Positions 7,150-15,575 of a stretch of 58,440 nt of DNA are shown here, piece after piece. Source of the DNA: Lentimicrobiaceae bacterium. Its GTDB lineage: Bacteria; Bacteroidota; Bacteroidia; Bacteroidales; F082. Position 1 is the first letter of the stretch, and the number at the start of each line of letters is the position of its first letter. Position numbers and translations under genes: made by a program. The notes below the pieces were generated by a model. It did not search any database and had not been told where the DNA came from. It saw nothing but the letters and a program-made list of their open reading frames with translations. Location of the stretch: contig SUWV01000015.1 in NCBI GenBank assembly GCA_015061315.1, forward strand, positions 1 to 58,440, given 5' to 3'.

Positions 7150-7280
7150 GTCTACGAGACAACAAGTCAACAAGTAGAGACGCGTCGATGATACCAATGC
7201 AAATAACAATATATCATTGACACGTCTTTTTTTTAGTTGTGGAGTGATGGAGTGATGGAGTTATTAAGTTATTAAGTGAT
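7137..7280 (+). repeat. Composite: family B array - GTAG hairpin (copy 2) - family D array
   Basis: Words of the type AGTCAATAAG/AGACAACAAG (7137-7173) begin in the last codons of the cyclo-ligase gene. They run straight into GTAGAGACGCGTCG (hairpin 7174-7228), which is followed by a T run and GTGATGGAGTGATGGAG words (about 7236-7280). The whole unit is closely matched at 34950-35082. Confidence 0.8.
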
Positions 7281-7316
7281 GGAATAGAGTCTCAACATAA
7301 TCATAACGTCAATATT

Positions 7317-8314
7317 TTAAAAACTGAATCCGATACCTAAATTGACAGGAGTGACTCTGATAGGACTATTGTCTTGATTGAACAATTGTGTCAATCCTGT
7401 TCTTCCGAAGATGACGAAGCTCTTGAAATTCAACACCGCCAATGCGTTAACACCAAATGGATTGTAAGCCAAATTATCTGAAACCATTAATTTATTGTTT
7501 TGCAAATAAGTAAATGATTTCATCGAGAAACGCCATTCAAATTCTGGTCCGAATGAAAACGCCATCTTATTGCCACCTACACGCCATTGGAATTGAACGC
7601 TGATAGGCAGACCAAACTCCAATAACGAAAATAGCCATCATCAATTTTATCTGGAGTGTAAGTACCCGACAAACCATCAGGGATAGGATTTCCTTCTTCG
7701 TTTGAATCGGCAGGACGATAGAAATATGTGTAATTGTTACTATCATCTGTACTCGTCGTGCCTAAAATATTAGAACTATAAAAATATGTATTCGAGAATC
7801 CAAGTGCCGTCGTCAGACCTATCGTTTTTCTTTTGTTGCGACAGATGTCATATTGGAAAAGATACATACCCCATTCAAACGAGTTCGCCTTCTGCAAATT
7901 AAAATTCAAACTATAATCTGAAAACGGAAAGCCAATCATTGCCGAATAAGCATAATATATGGAAGGATATATAGGTTCGAAACTATTGAATTTCAATACA
8001 CGAGTCGTCTCATCTTCGACAAAAACCGGTTCTATCGGAAGGTTTATCGAGATATTCCTTCTCTCTTTCACTCCGTCGTCACCATTTTCATAACGACTTT
8101 CATAATACGGATATTTCTCCGTTTCACCGTCTTTATTTACAGAAAACACATTGATTTTCAAACCATTTTCACTGTCAGTGACTTTTACCTTATTATTTTT
8201 GATAAGTATTTCTACATTATTACCATCGACGACGACAGTGTCATTTCTCATCTCCTGAGAAAATACGCTCATAACTAAGGCTATGAATAACGAAGTTAAT
8301 ATTATTCTTTTCAT
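7317..8314 (-). pseudogene. Outer-membrane beta-barrel protein, frameshifted
   Basis: Two overlapping frames make one protein. The first part (8314 to about 7630) has a signal peptide (MKRIILTSLFIALVMSVFSQ) and a soluble N-terminal domain. The second part (about 7630 to 7317) is a run of amphipathic strands ending in GIGFSF, a typical barrel terminus with final Phe. At 7628-7631 (AAAA on the plus strand) one missing base would restore the reading GYFSLLEFGLPISVQF. This is either a real frameshift, phase variation in a short homopolymer, or a sequencing error. It is the last gene of the sigma-factor operon and probably an outer-membrane protein of unknown role. Confidence 0.7.
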
Positions 8315-8344
8315 AATTGTAAATATTTATTTTGTTAATATAAT

Positions 8345-9472
8345 TTAAAAGTCAAAATCTAAATCTCCGTATCGTAAATCTATGTTGATATAATGAGCAT
8401 TTGTAGCATCATTAAAATTTCCTTTCAACGAAGTCATGTTATCTTCTTTTATATATCTCGTCGATTTATCTTTGAGATAATAATTATTAATATCGCCGTA
8501 AGTCACTGATATATCATACGAAAAACTATTTCCATCGGTGAGAGTAATATCGGCATCGGCATAATTGGCATTGATGTCGATGAGTTCAAAATCTCTATCT
8601 ACATTATCAATCTCTATGTCGCCATAATCAGAAACGAAGTTAATTTTCTGTAAGAGACGGTCTATTTCAACATCGCTATATCTGCCGTCTATTGTCACTT
8701 CCTTAATTTTTTTTAAGTAAATGTCGGAATATTGCATATCTAAATTAGCATAATCTGTATCGGAACATGTCACATCGGAATATCTGCAATTTGCATTCAG
8801 CGTCCTGACATCATCTAAGTTCATATTACCGTAACTCATCTTAACATCGACTTCATTTCCTGAATTGATACGGATATTTCCATAGTCAATCACAGCTTTC
8901 ATCTTATCGGCATATTTCACCTTCACATTGCCGTAATCGACGTCAAGCATGGCATCAGTGAAAATACTGTCGATGGAGAAGTTGCCGTAATCCAATTTCA
9001 GGTCGAGGGTTTTGTTCAGTTTGTCAATCTCTACATTGCCATAAGAATTGTCGATTACGAGATATAAATCCTTAGGAATCATGACGTAATAATCAATCTC
9101 ATAACTAATATTCCTAAAGGTATTCTTTTTAAATACGGTTCTTGCTTCTATCGTAGCTTCGTCTTTTCTGTTATAAAATTCCACGTCGATGTTATTGACG
9201 GCTTCCTTAGCGACATCTTCCCTATTAGATTTCACTATTATCTCTACATGAAAACTCACGCGATTTTCATTCCATGTAACGATTTTATAGTCGCTGTATT
9301 TTCCGTTGAGATACAGATTATAATTAGCCTTCGCCTCGAAGTTAGCGTCGATGACTCTCTTTTTCTCGTATTTATATTCATATTCTAAACCGTTGAAAAT
9401 CATGCCAGAATTTGCAAATACAGTCGTGATGACAAAACATAACAACAATGTTAAAGTTGCCTTAGCTCTCAT
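8345..9472 (-). CDS. Secreted DUF4097-like beta-helix protein
   Basis: The 375-residue protein has an N-terminal signal peptide (MRAKATLTLLLCFVITTVFA). From about residue 140 it is built of some eleven repeats of about 20 residues, each carrying YGN, YGD, YSD or YAD followed by alternating hydrophobic residues (for example DYGNVKVKYAD, RYSDVEIDRLL, RYGDLDFDF at the end). This is the pattern of the DUF4097/adhesin-like right-handed beta-solenoid. It starts two bases after the anti-sigma gene, so it belongs to that operon. It is presumably exported and sensed or controlled with the sigma system; no enzyme motif is visible. Confidence 0.75.
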   Translation of the reverse strand: MRAKATLTLLLCFVITTVFANSGMIFNGLEYEYKYEKKRVIDANFEAKANYNLYLNGKYSDYKIVTWNENRVSFHVEIIVKSNREDVAKEAVNNIDVEFYNRKDEATIEARTVFKKNTFRNISYEIDYYVMIPKDLYLVIDNSYGNVEIDKLNKTLDLKLDYGNFSIDSIFTDAMLDVDYGNVKVKYADKMKAVIDYGNIRINSGNEVDVKMSYGNMNLDDVRTLNANCRYSDVTCSDTDYANLDMQYSDIYLKKIKEVTIDGRYSDVEIDRLLQKINFVSDYGDIEIDNVDRDFELIDINANYADADITLTDGNSFSYDISVTYGDINNYYLKDKSTRYIKEDNMTSLKGNFNDATNAHYINIDLRYGDLDFDF

Positions 9473-9474
9473 AA

Positions 9475-9984
9475 CTATCTCCTTTCTTTTTGGTTGATTT
9501 TTCTATAAATAATATTTAATGTCTCCATCTGATTTTTATATACCTGCGATGCTATTGCGAGTTGTTTATCTTCAGGAAGCGGCGCTATATCCGCAAGCAT
9601 CTCTGTCGTTGATGTCAGATTATCAATCACTTTATTTATTTCATTTCTAGTCGAGTCATTGACATTCATCAATACGTTTTCAAGCATGACGATGGTCTCG
9701 TTAAGCTGCGTCTCATAAAGCATACGCATCTCCGCCATTTTCTCACTCTCCTCATAAATATAAGGCTGTATGGTCTCCTGTTTGTTAATTAAAATTAAGA
9801 TTAACAACACCGCAGCAGCAGAAGCAATACCAAACCATAATCTCCTTGTCCTTCCAATCGTTGTCTTGTTGTCTCGTTGACTTATCATTTTCATCGCAAA
9901 ACGCTCCCTGTGACCAGCAGGCAAGTCGGACATCAATTTCTCTCTGTTATTTTTTATTAACTTTTCCATAATATCGTTCATCAT
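9475..9984 (-). CDS. Probable membrane anti-sigma factor
   Basis: The 169-residue protein has a basic cytoplasmic N-terminus, one membrane span (LWFGIASAAAVLLILILI, about 49-66) and a helical periplasmic domain with long amphipathic stretches. It lies 41 bases after the ECF sigma gene and before a secreted protein, the usual place for an anti-sigma factor. No zinc (HxxxCxxC) anti-sigma motif is seen, so the assignment rests on context and topology. Confidence 0.6.
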   Translation of the reverse strand: MMNDIMEKLIKNNREKLMSDLPAGHRERFAMKMISQRDNKTTIGRTRRLWFGIASAAAVLLILILINKQETIQPYIYEESEKMAEMRMLYETQLNETIVMLENVLMNVNDSTRNEINKVIDNLTSTTEMLADIAPLPEDKQLAIASQVYKNQMETLNIIYRKINQKERR

Positions 9985-9991
9985 TCATTGT

Positions 9992-10035
9992 TAATTATTA
10001 ATTGTACATTGTCAACTGTTAATTGTTAACTCTTA
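9992..10035 (-). repeat. Tandem word array, family A
   Basis: TTAATTGTACATTGTCAACTG-type words fill the gap between sigma factor and anti-sigma genes. The final codons and TAA stop of the sigma gene lie inside the array. Confidence 0.65.
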
Positions 10036-10556
10036 ACTGCCAACTCTTTCCTCAGTTTTTCTTTCGCCCTAAAATATTGCGACCTCACGGTAGAAGGCTT
10101 GACATTCATTATCTCCGCTATTTCTTCAAAGCCGAGCTCGTCGATAAGATGAAGGTTGATGACCATTCGATAGCCAGCAGGAAGCGAATCTATCTTCTCT
10201 TTTATCATCTCGAAGGAGAAAATCTGCTCTTCATCATCGTCGCTAATGTCTTCAGCCTCATTACCTACTTCAGTAAAGAAAGGTGTCTTCTTGTTTTTGC
10301 GGAACCAGTCGATGCTTTTATTAATCGCTATTCTCTTCACGAAAGCCACGAACTCTTTCTCTGTTCCAAGAAATTTGCCGATGTTGTCAAATGCTTTCAA
10401 GATAGAATCCTGCATTATCTCTTCCGCGTCAAATTCATTCATGACGATGTGGAGACTCGCGTTATAGACAGGCTTTGCACAGATGTCGTACATCTCCATC
10501 ATAGCCTGTGGATTCTGCTTTTTACATGATATTAGTAATTCATCAAATCTCGACAT
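10026..10556 (-). CDS. ECF-type RNA polymerase sigma factor
   Basis: The 176-residue protein has sigma region 2 (about 10-85, with DAEEIMQDSILKAFDNI and AINKSIDWFRKNKKTP) and region 4 (about 115-172, with LGFEEIAEIMNVKPSTVRSQ and RAKEKLRKEL as the DNA-binding helix-turn-helix). A DDDEEQ-rich acidic linker joins them. It heads an operon with a membrane anti-sigma, a secreted solenoid protein and an outer-membrane barrel, which suggests envelope stress or surface signalling. No -7 box of the housekeeping type was found in front, so it may drive its own promoter. Its last residues are encoded within a family A array. Confidence 0.92.
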   Translation of the reverse strand: MSRFDELLISCKKQNPQAMMEMYDICAKPVYNASLHIVMNEFDAEEIMQDSILKAFDNIGKFLGTEKEFVAFVKRIAINKSIDWFRKNKKTPFFTEVGNEAEDISDDDEEQIFSFEMIKEKIDSLPAGYRMVINLHLIDELGFEEIAEIMNVKPSTVRSQYFRAKEKLRKELAVKS

Positions 10557-10636
10557 TTCCTTGTTGTTTTCATCTATTGAACGAAAGGATTTTTAATTTG
10601 ATGCACGAGGGAACGATTTTTTTTGTACAACTCTAC

Positions 10637-10665
10637 GTTGTCAATTGTTAATTGTTAATTATCAA
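10637..10665 (-). repeat. Family A array overlapping the DUF2461 stop
   Basis: TCAATTGTTAATTGTTAATT words supply the last codons (Ser-Ile-Asp-Asn-stop) of the DUF2461 gene. Confidence 0.7.
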
Positions 10666-11329
10666 TTGAAAAAGTCGCTGCTCTATTAAGGAGATTATTA
10701 AAATCCAGAGAGCTCTTAAATTCCTCCAACGCCCATTCTATCAGATGTTTGCTATGAAGCATGCCTTCTGGAAGTGGCTGTATGAGATTATATTGTTTGA
10801 GACGAAGGAGATAATCGTAAGGCGAGTCTTTAGGAAAATCCTTAGGTGTCTTGGAAAGGCTGCATGATGTATCTAAGGTGAAGTTCTTGGCTTTTTTTAT
10901 CGCGTCTTCAAAAGCGGCGCCGTCATAACAAATGTCTTCTCTTATATTCTTGAGGGCGTTTTTGTCGGGATTATACATTCCCGTATAAAGTCCGTTAAGT
11001 CCAAGATATTCCGAGCCATCAGCTTCAAAATGAAGATAATATCCTGCGAGTCCCGACTTCTTACCCTGAGTACAGACGTAGATTCCCATGTGTGTTTTAT
11101 ATGGACGCTTGTCGGGAGAGAAACGAATGTCGCGATAGATGCGATAGGTACAGTCTTTCACGCTGAGATTTTTTATCGAAGAGTCGAATTTGGAAATACC
11201 GTCGATGAGCTCGACAGTCATCTCATTGATATGATTCTGTGCTTTGAGATATAAGTCTTTATGTTCCTGAAACCAAGGGCGATTGTTGTTTTTCAAAATC
11301 CCGTTGAGAAAAGTCATTACGTCTTCCAT
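10655..11329 (-). CDS. DUF2461 family protein
   Basis: The 224-residue protein fits DUF2461 (TIGR02453): FLNGILKNNNRPWFQEHKD near the start, YRIYRDIRFSPDKRPYKTH around residues 62-80, and the later YYLHFEADGSEYLGLNGLY. The function of the family is not known. The C-terminal SIDN and its TAA are encoded by a family A array, as is also the case for SulP. Its promoter lies in a striking palindrome at 11335-11368. Confidence 0.9.
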   Translation of the reverse strand: MEDVMTFLNGILKNNNRPWFQEHKDLYLKAQNHINEMTVELIDGISKFDSSIKNLSVKDCTYRIYRDIRFSPDKRPYKTHMGIYVCTQGKKSGLAGYYLHFEADGSEYLGLNGLYTGMYNPDKNALKNIREDICYDGAAFEDAIKKAKNFTLDTSCSLSKTPKDFPKDSPYDYLLRLKQYNLIQPLPEGMLHSKHLIEWALEEFKSSLDFNNLLNRAATFSIDN

Positions 11330-11334
11330 AAAAA

Positions 11335-11368
11335 AAATCGTTATCTATTTCTGCAAAGATAACGATTT
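11335..11368 (-). promoter_or_regulatory. DUF2461 promoter within a perfect 12-bp palindrome
   Basis: AAATCGTTATCT (11335-11346) and AGATAACGATTT (11357-11368) are perfect inverted repeats. The -7 box TATCTTTG (minus strand, 11354-11361) overlaps the distal arm. Because transcription starts inside the palindrome, it is better explained as an operator than as a hairpin. It lies six bases from the ATG. Confidence 0.5.
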
Positions 11369-11400
11369 TTTAAATTTGAAAACTATAGAATCTAAGAACC

Positions 11401-11452
11401 AAAAAATCTCAATTTCTCAGATTTTCAGATTCTCAAATTCTCAGATTTTAAA
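11401..11452 (-). repeat. Tandem word array, family F (TCTCAGATTTTCAGA)
   Basis: Copies of TCTCAGATT/TCTCAAATT follow the stop of the two-span membrane protein gene. The same family follows the RNase G/E gene at 25149-25190. Confidence 0.65.
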
Positions 11453-11918
11453 ACTCCTGAACTTTTATATCTGTCTGTGGAATAAAGTCGAAAGGCTCAT
11501 ATTTCAAAAGTTGCAAGGCGGCAAACTTCTTGTCTTTTGAATGAAGAACGTAAAGCTGCACATTGCCCTCGTCGACTCTCTTAAATTTCTCTATTGATTT
11601 ATAATCGTTACCGTCGATGACATTTTTAATATTGTAGAAATCGGCTGTGTCGAAATAAAGCTCGCGTTTTACGATAGGGGAATTGGTCTTGGTATAAACC
11701 TCGCTATTTAATTTAGCGATAAAGAAAAACAATGCGAAAGCAACGAATACGATACCGAAGAATATCATCGCTGAAGAGAGCATGTTGCCTTCTACATTTC
11801 TTGAATATATAAACATAAATACACCAGCAGCTGTCAGAAGAAGCGCTAATAATAATGATGCTACGTTAAATTTCTTTTCTATTAATTCTATTTGTGTGTT
11901 TTTAATATTGTTTGTCAT
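11448..11918 (-). CDS. Hypothetical protein with two membrane spans
   Basis: The 156-residue protein has a short N-terminal cytoplasmic part, two adjacent hydrophobic helices (about 18-38 and 48-68), and a mostly soluble C-terminal half of about 85 residues rich in Asp, Lys and Tyr. I do not recognise the family. It lies between two word arrays and shares its strand with an upstream secreted protein and DUF2461 downstream; nothing assigns a function. Confidence 0.65.
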   Translation of the reverse strand: MTNNIKNTQIELIEKKFNVASLLLALLLTAAGVFMFIYSRNVEGNMLSSAMIFFGIVFVAFALFFFIAKLNSEVYTKTNSPIVKRELYFDTADFYNIKNVIDGNDYKSIEKFKRVDEGNVQLYVLHSKDKKFAALQLLKYEPFDFIPQTDIKVQEF

Positions 11919-11943
11919 GATTTTATTTAAATTTAATTGTTAA

Positions 11944-12044
11944 TAATAAGTCAACGAGACTACGAGTCAACGAGTCAATAAGTTAATAAGTTATAACTAT
12001 TAACTGTCAATTGTTAATTGTTAATTATTAACTGTTAATTATCA
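11944..12044. repeat. Family B array joined to family A array
   Basis: AGTCAACGAGACTACGAG words (about 11949-11990, plus-strand sense) grade through AGTTAATAAG words into TTAATTGTCAATTG words (to 12044), which abut the stop of the next gene. This B array is in the opposite sense to the adjacent genes, an exception to the usual pattern. Confidence 0.65.
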
Positions 12045-12425
12045 AATGATAAGGTGTCTTACTATCACAATTAAATCATCTTTCGATGACAGTGGGAATG
12101 AAAATTTTGTGTTGTAATTGTTGGTTGGTTGCACTTCTGAAGAGAAGCGTTTCAAAAGAATGTTGTTTATTGATTGTTGTTGGGTTTTCTTTTGTGACGA
12201 TAATAGTCGAAATGATGGCGATGGAAGTGAGTTCTGCAACTCCGGCATCACGGTTTTATTAGAACTCGTGATATTATAAATCGACTCTATATCCGACTGC
12301 TGTCTGTCGAAAAGATACGAACTCTTGTCATTATTATTGTCCGATGAAATAACACTATCATTGAAGGTGATGAACGACAACACCATAAAAATCAACGATA
12401 TTATTACCAAAAGATGTTTTTTCAT
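12042..12425 (-). CDS. Hypothetical secreted protein
   Basis: The 127-residue protein starts with a hydrophobic signal or anchor (MKKHLLVIISLIFMVLSFITF). The rest is Ser/Asn/Gln-rich without membrane spans or recognisable motifs, and ends in a hydrophobic VIVRHLII. A good -7 box (TATATTTG, 12445-12452) precedes it, so it is probably expressed. The family is unknown. Confidence 0.6.
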   Translation of the reverse strand: MKKHLLVIISLIFMVLSFITFNDSVISSDNNNDKSSYLFDRQQSDIESIYNITSSNKTVMPELQNSLPSPSFRLLSSQKKTQQQSINNILLKRFSSEVQPTNNYNTKFSFPLSSKDDLIVIVRHLII

Positions 12426-12444
12426 AAGGACAAATATAATATTG

Positions 12445-12452
12445 CAAATATA
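12445..12452 (-). promoter_or_regulatory. Promoter -7 box (TATATTTG)
   Basis: TATATTTG on the minus strand, 20 bases before the ATG of the secreted protein gene. Confidence 0.5.
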
Positions 12453-12502
12453 ACACTTTTATTGTAAAAAAGTTGTTATTTTTTTAATAAACTTTTAATT
12501 TA

Positions 12503-12740
12503 CCTGTTGTCTCGTCGTCTTGTTGTCTCGTTGACTCATTAAGACGTGTCAATGATATATTGTTTATTTGAATTGGTATCATCGACGCGTCTCTACTTAT
12601 TGTCTCGTTGACATGTTGTCTCGTTGACTCATTAAGACGTGTCAATGTGTGTTTATGTTCAAGGTATCATTGACGCGTCTCTACTTGGTGACTCGGTGAC
12701 TTGGCGACTCGGTGACTTGGCGACTCGTTGACTTCCAAAA
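12503..12740 (-). repeat. Double array-hairpin composite (copies 3 and 4) after GH20
   Basis: Read on the minus strand the order is: AGTCACCGAGTCGCCA words (12740-12685), GTAG hairpin copy 4 (12684-12634), family B words (12633-12597), GTAG hairpin copy 3 (12596-12541), family B words (12540-12503). The GH20 gene reads into this: its final residues come from the first array, and its TGA stop (12667-12669) lies inside hairpin copy 4. Confidence 0.8.
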
Positions 12741-14481
12741 AGGCAAAACTCCATCTTTGTCCTTTGAAGGTCTTTGGTATGAACAGCTTCACTTCGTTAT
12801 TTCCTTTTTTAAGATTTATGGTCACAGGCTCGCGCATCCAATAGAACTGCTCGTCGGTATATGGAATCTCTTCTTCGGGCTTATGCCATGTGTTGAAATG
12901 AAACGCATATTTCTCAGGTTCGTTCCATTCCTGACTCGGGAAATATTCTTTGTCGTTGACAAACAATCGTCCTTGATTTTCCCACTTACCTTGAGGTCCG
13001 ATGCCACCTGAGATTCTGTTAGAACGAGCCGCTGCCTCGAATCCAACCCACACTTTTATGGCAGTGTCACTCTCTGAATAAATATCGGTGAACGCCCATG
13101 CTGAGACAGTGTCGCCGACTGTTATAGAATTTTCCGTACATAAGTCGTTGACATCTACAGCGCCGCCTCTTGCGTATAGAGTGTCGTTGCCGTCAATCTT
13201 TATTTTCCATGAAGTCGTTGCGTTAGGATGCCAGCGTACGTCATGATTGTTTACGATATTATCTTTATGATAAGACATCTTATCTTCAAATTCCGCGAGT
13301 TCTTCCCACGAGCCCTCGCCTCCGTTCCAGAAGCGCTCGGCATAGACCATCATGCCGTTAATCATGCCATTATGCAGAGCGATGCGTGTCTTGTCATCGA
13401 CGCGTACGTCATTCCAAAGACATAATATCCCGCCGAGAGCGTTGGTAGTATCGGGAACATCTTGAGCGCAGGCTTTATGCAGAAATACCTTATTAGTAAA
13501 GTATATAGGGTCATAATAATTAAGATAGCCCATGAAAGAATCCACGTACTTACCGCCTTTTTTAGTCTGGGCAGCGTTAGAGCCAGCGGCGGTGTTCCAG
13601 ATCTGACGCACCGTCGTCGAGTCGGAAGGAAGTCCTGGATCCCAAGCCATCGCGATGCGATCATGTTTCTTGCAAAGACTCTCGGTAAATTTCATAAAAC
13701 CTTTAGGGTCGGCGATGTAAACTTCATCTGAGCCTATATGAAGATAAGGACACATCGAAGTTGGAATTTCTTCACAGAACTCCGCTATACATTCTTCCAA
13801 GACCTTCATACCTTCTTCAGAGTCCATAGAAAAACCGAAGGCGTTTCTGAAATAAGCAGAATGTCCTGGCATATCGATCTCAGGCATAACGGTGATGCCT
13901 CGTTCTTTGGCGTAAGCTATCAGCTCACGAATCTCATCGTAAGTATAAAATTTACCACAGTCGCGACCCGGACGCTGATACTGAGCGTCATTCAGTTGAG
14001 GATAAGCCTTACATTCAATACGCCAAGCCGGATTGTCGGTAAGATGCCAATGGAAATAATTTATCTTATACAACGACATCAAGTCAATGGTCTCTTTCAA
14101 CATCTCTATTGTCTGGAAGTTACGACCGGTGTCGTGCATAAATCCACGGAAAGGATATGCCGACCAATCGTGAATCTCCACATCTGGGATGCGACCTTTT
14201 TCGTCTTTAAGCTGAGCTAAGGTCTGCCTCGCCCACATTTCATTACCTTCAATAACGACATCACCTTTTTCAGATTTAAGATAATACTCGTCTTTATTTT
14301 GAGGATAGATGAGATTATCGGACGTTTTCAAAATATGTATATTATTTATCGAATATAACTTATCATCATTAACAGTCAATTCCTTAGGTGTTGGAATTAT
14401 ATTTTCTATCGTAAAATTTTTATTACTTTCACATGAGATGATAAGTAAAAACATCAGTGTTAAAAACGTCATCTTTTTCAT
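12667..14481 (-). CDS. Beta-N-acetylhexosaminidase, GH20 lipoprotein
   Basis: The 604-residue exo-enzyme removes terminal beta-linked GlcNAc or GalNAc by substrate-assisted catalysis. The N-terminus is a lipoprotein signal with Cys17 (LLIISC). A small GH20b-like domain precedes the barrel. HWHLTDNPAWRIECKAYPQL (144-163), MPEIDMPGHS (199-208) and HIGSDEV (248-254) are present, so the catalytic Asp252-Glu253 pair is intact. The C-terminal domain ends at about residue 585, near FAFLEVN. The last residues (SPSHRVAKSPSHQVETRQ) are translated from the intergenic word array and REP hairpin and are probably a recent extension. The promoter TAGTTTTG is at 14498-14505. Confidence 0.94.
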   Translation of the reverse strand: MKKMTFLTLMFLLIISCESNKNFTIENIIPTPKELTVNDDKLYSINNIHILKTSDNLIYPQNKDEYYLKSEKGDVVIEGNEMWARQTLAQLKDEKGRIPDVEIHDWSAYPFRGFMHDTGRNFQTIEMLKETIDLMSLYKINYFHWHLTDNPAWRIECKAYPQLNDAQYQRPGRDCGKFYTYDEIRELIAYAKERGITVMPEIDMPGHSAYFRNAFGFSMDSEEGMKVLEECIAEFCEEIPTSMCPYLHIGSDEVYIADPKGFMKFTESLCKKHDRIAMAWDPGLPSDSTTVRQIWNTAAGSNAAQTKKGGKYVDSFMGYLNYYDPIYFTNKVFLHKACAQDVPDTTNALGGILCLWNDVRVDDKTRIALHNGMINGMMVYAERFWNGGEGSWEELAEFEDKMSYHKDNIVNNHDVRWHPNATTSWKIKIDGNDTLYARGGAVDVNDLCTENSITVGDTVSAWAFTDIYSESDTAIKVWVGFEAAARSNRISGGIGPQGKWENQGRLFVNDKEYFPSQEWNEPEKYAFHFNTWHKPEEEIPYTDEQFYWMREPVTINLKKGNNEVKLFIPKTFKGQRWSFAFLEVNESPSHRVAKSPSHQVETRQ

Positions 14482-14497
14482 AAGAAATCTTTTTTTG

Positions 14498-14505
14498 CAA
14501 AACTA
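14498..14505 (-). promoter_or_regulatory. GH20 promoter -7 box (TAGTTTTG)
   Basis: TAGTTTTG on the minus strand, 17 bases before the GH20 start. Confidence 0.5.
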
Positions 14506-14548
14506 ACAAAATTGTAGATTAACATTTATTTTAAATCATAAAATATTG

Positions 14549-14556
14549 TACATTTG
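14549..14556 (+). promoter_or_regulatory. YitT promoter -7 box (TACATTTG)
   Basis: TACATTTG followed by C, 21 bases before the ATG at 14577. It is divergent from the GH20 promoter. Confidence 0.55.
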
Positions 14557-14576
14557 CACAACAAAAAAAACGTAAG

Positions 14577-15521
14577 ATGAATTTTAAAGAAATTATTAGT
14601 TACTTAGGAACAAAGAAGTTCTGGGTAGAGTTGATTATCATGACATTAGGTATGATAGTCACAGCTTGTGCAGTTTATTATTTCCTCGTACCAAGCAAGC
14701 TCATCATCGGTACCATTTCTGGTCTTTCAATCGTTATCAGTGGTGTTTGTGAGAAGTTTTTCGGTTTTCCACTTGACGTATCAACGGTAATCCTTGTCAT
14801 CAATGCAATTCTTTTATTATTGGCTTACCTTTTAATCAACAAAGAATTTGGCACAAAGACAGTTTACACAGCCCTCATTTTAGGTCCATTGATGAGTCTT
14901 TTAGAAAAATATTTACCATATGAAAGATTCATTGACCCAACATCAGAGATTCCATCTATCATGGGTGACTTATGGTTGGATTTATGTTGCTTCGTATTGT
15001 TATTAAGCTTGGCTCAGGCTGTTTTGTTCAAGATCAACGCATCGACAGGTGGTCTCGACATCTTAGCTAAAATCGTTAATAAATATTTTCATTTCGACAT
15101 CGGTACTTCAGTATCAGTCGCTGGTTGGTGTATCTGCGCCACAGCATTCATGATCAACGATGCACGTTTGGTCATCATCGGTTTGATTGGCACATGGATC
15201 AACGGTTTAGTTGTCGATTATTTCACAGCAAGTTTAAACAGAAGAAAGAAAGTATGCATCATATCTCCAGAACACGAGAAAATCAGACAATATATCATCA
15301 ACGATTTATATCGTGGCGTCACTCTTTATAATGTTGAAGGCGGCTATAGTGGCGAGAAGAAAATAGAGCTCGTTGCTCTTTTAAGCACAGACGAATTTTC
15401 AGATTTAATGAAATATGTCAATGAAAATGAAATCAACGCTTTCATCACAGCAGGCAACGTAAGCGAAGTCTACGGTCTCTGGGGCGACAAGAACAGACGC
15501 AAGAAACAAGTGAAAGCATAA
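14577..15521 (+). CDS. YitT family membrane protein
   Basis: The 314-residue protein has five or six membrane spans in its first 210 residues, with the conserved FLVPSKLIIGTISGLS and ASTGGLDILAKIV segments of the YitT family. A soluble DUF2179 domain follows (about 225-305, with IISPEHEKIRQYIINDLYRG and GVTLYNVEGGYSG). The transported or sensed substrate is not known. A strong intrinsic terminator follows at 15543, and it overlaps the end of the convergent GH89 gene. Confidence 0.9.
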   Translation: MNFKEIISYLGTKKFWVELIIMTLGMIVTACAVYYFLVPSKLIIGTISGLSIVISGVCEKFFGFPLDVSTVILVINAILLLLAYLLINKEFGTKTVYTALILGPLMSLLEKYLPYERFIDPTSEIPSIMGDLWLDLCCFVLLLSLAQAVLFKINASTGGLDILAKIVNKYFHFDIGTSVSVAGWCICATAFMINDARLVIIGLIGTWINGLVVDYFTASLNRRKKVCIISPEHEKIRQYIINDLYRGVTLYNVEGGYSGEKKIELVALLSTDEFSDLMKYVNENEINAFITAGNVSEVYGLWGDKNRRKKQVKA

Positions 15522-15542
15522 ATAGATTTAAAAAAAACATCA

Positions 15543-15575
15543 GCGCATCATTCATCAAAGTGATGCGCTTTTTTT
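15543..15575 (+). terminator. Intrinsic terminator of yitT, shared with the end of GH89
   Basis: GCGCATCA (15543-15550) pairs with TGATGCGC (15561-15568), followed by seven T. On the opposite strand the same bases encode the final KKAHHFDE and stop of GH89. Confidence 0.85.
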
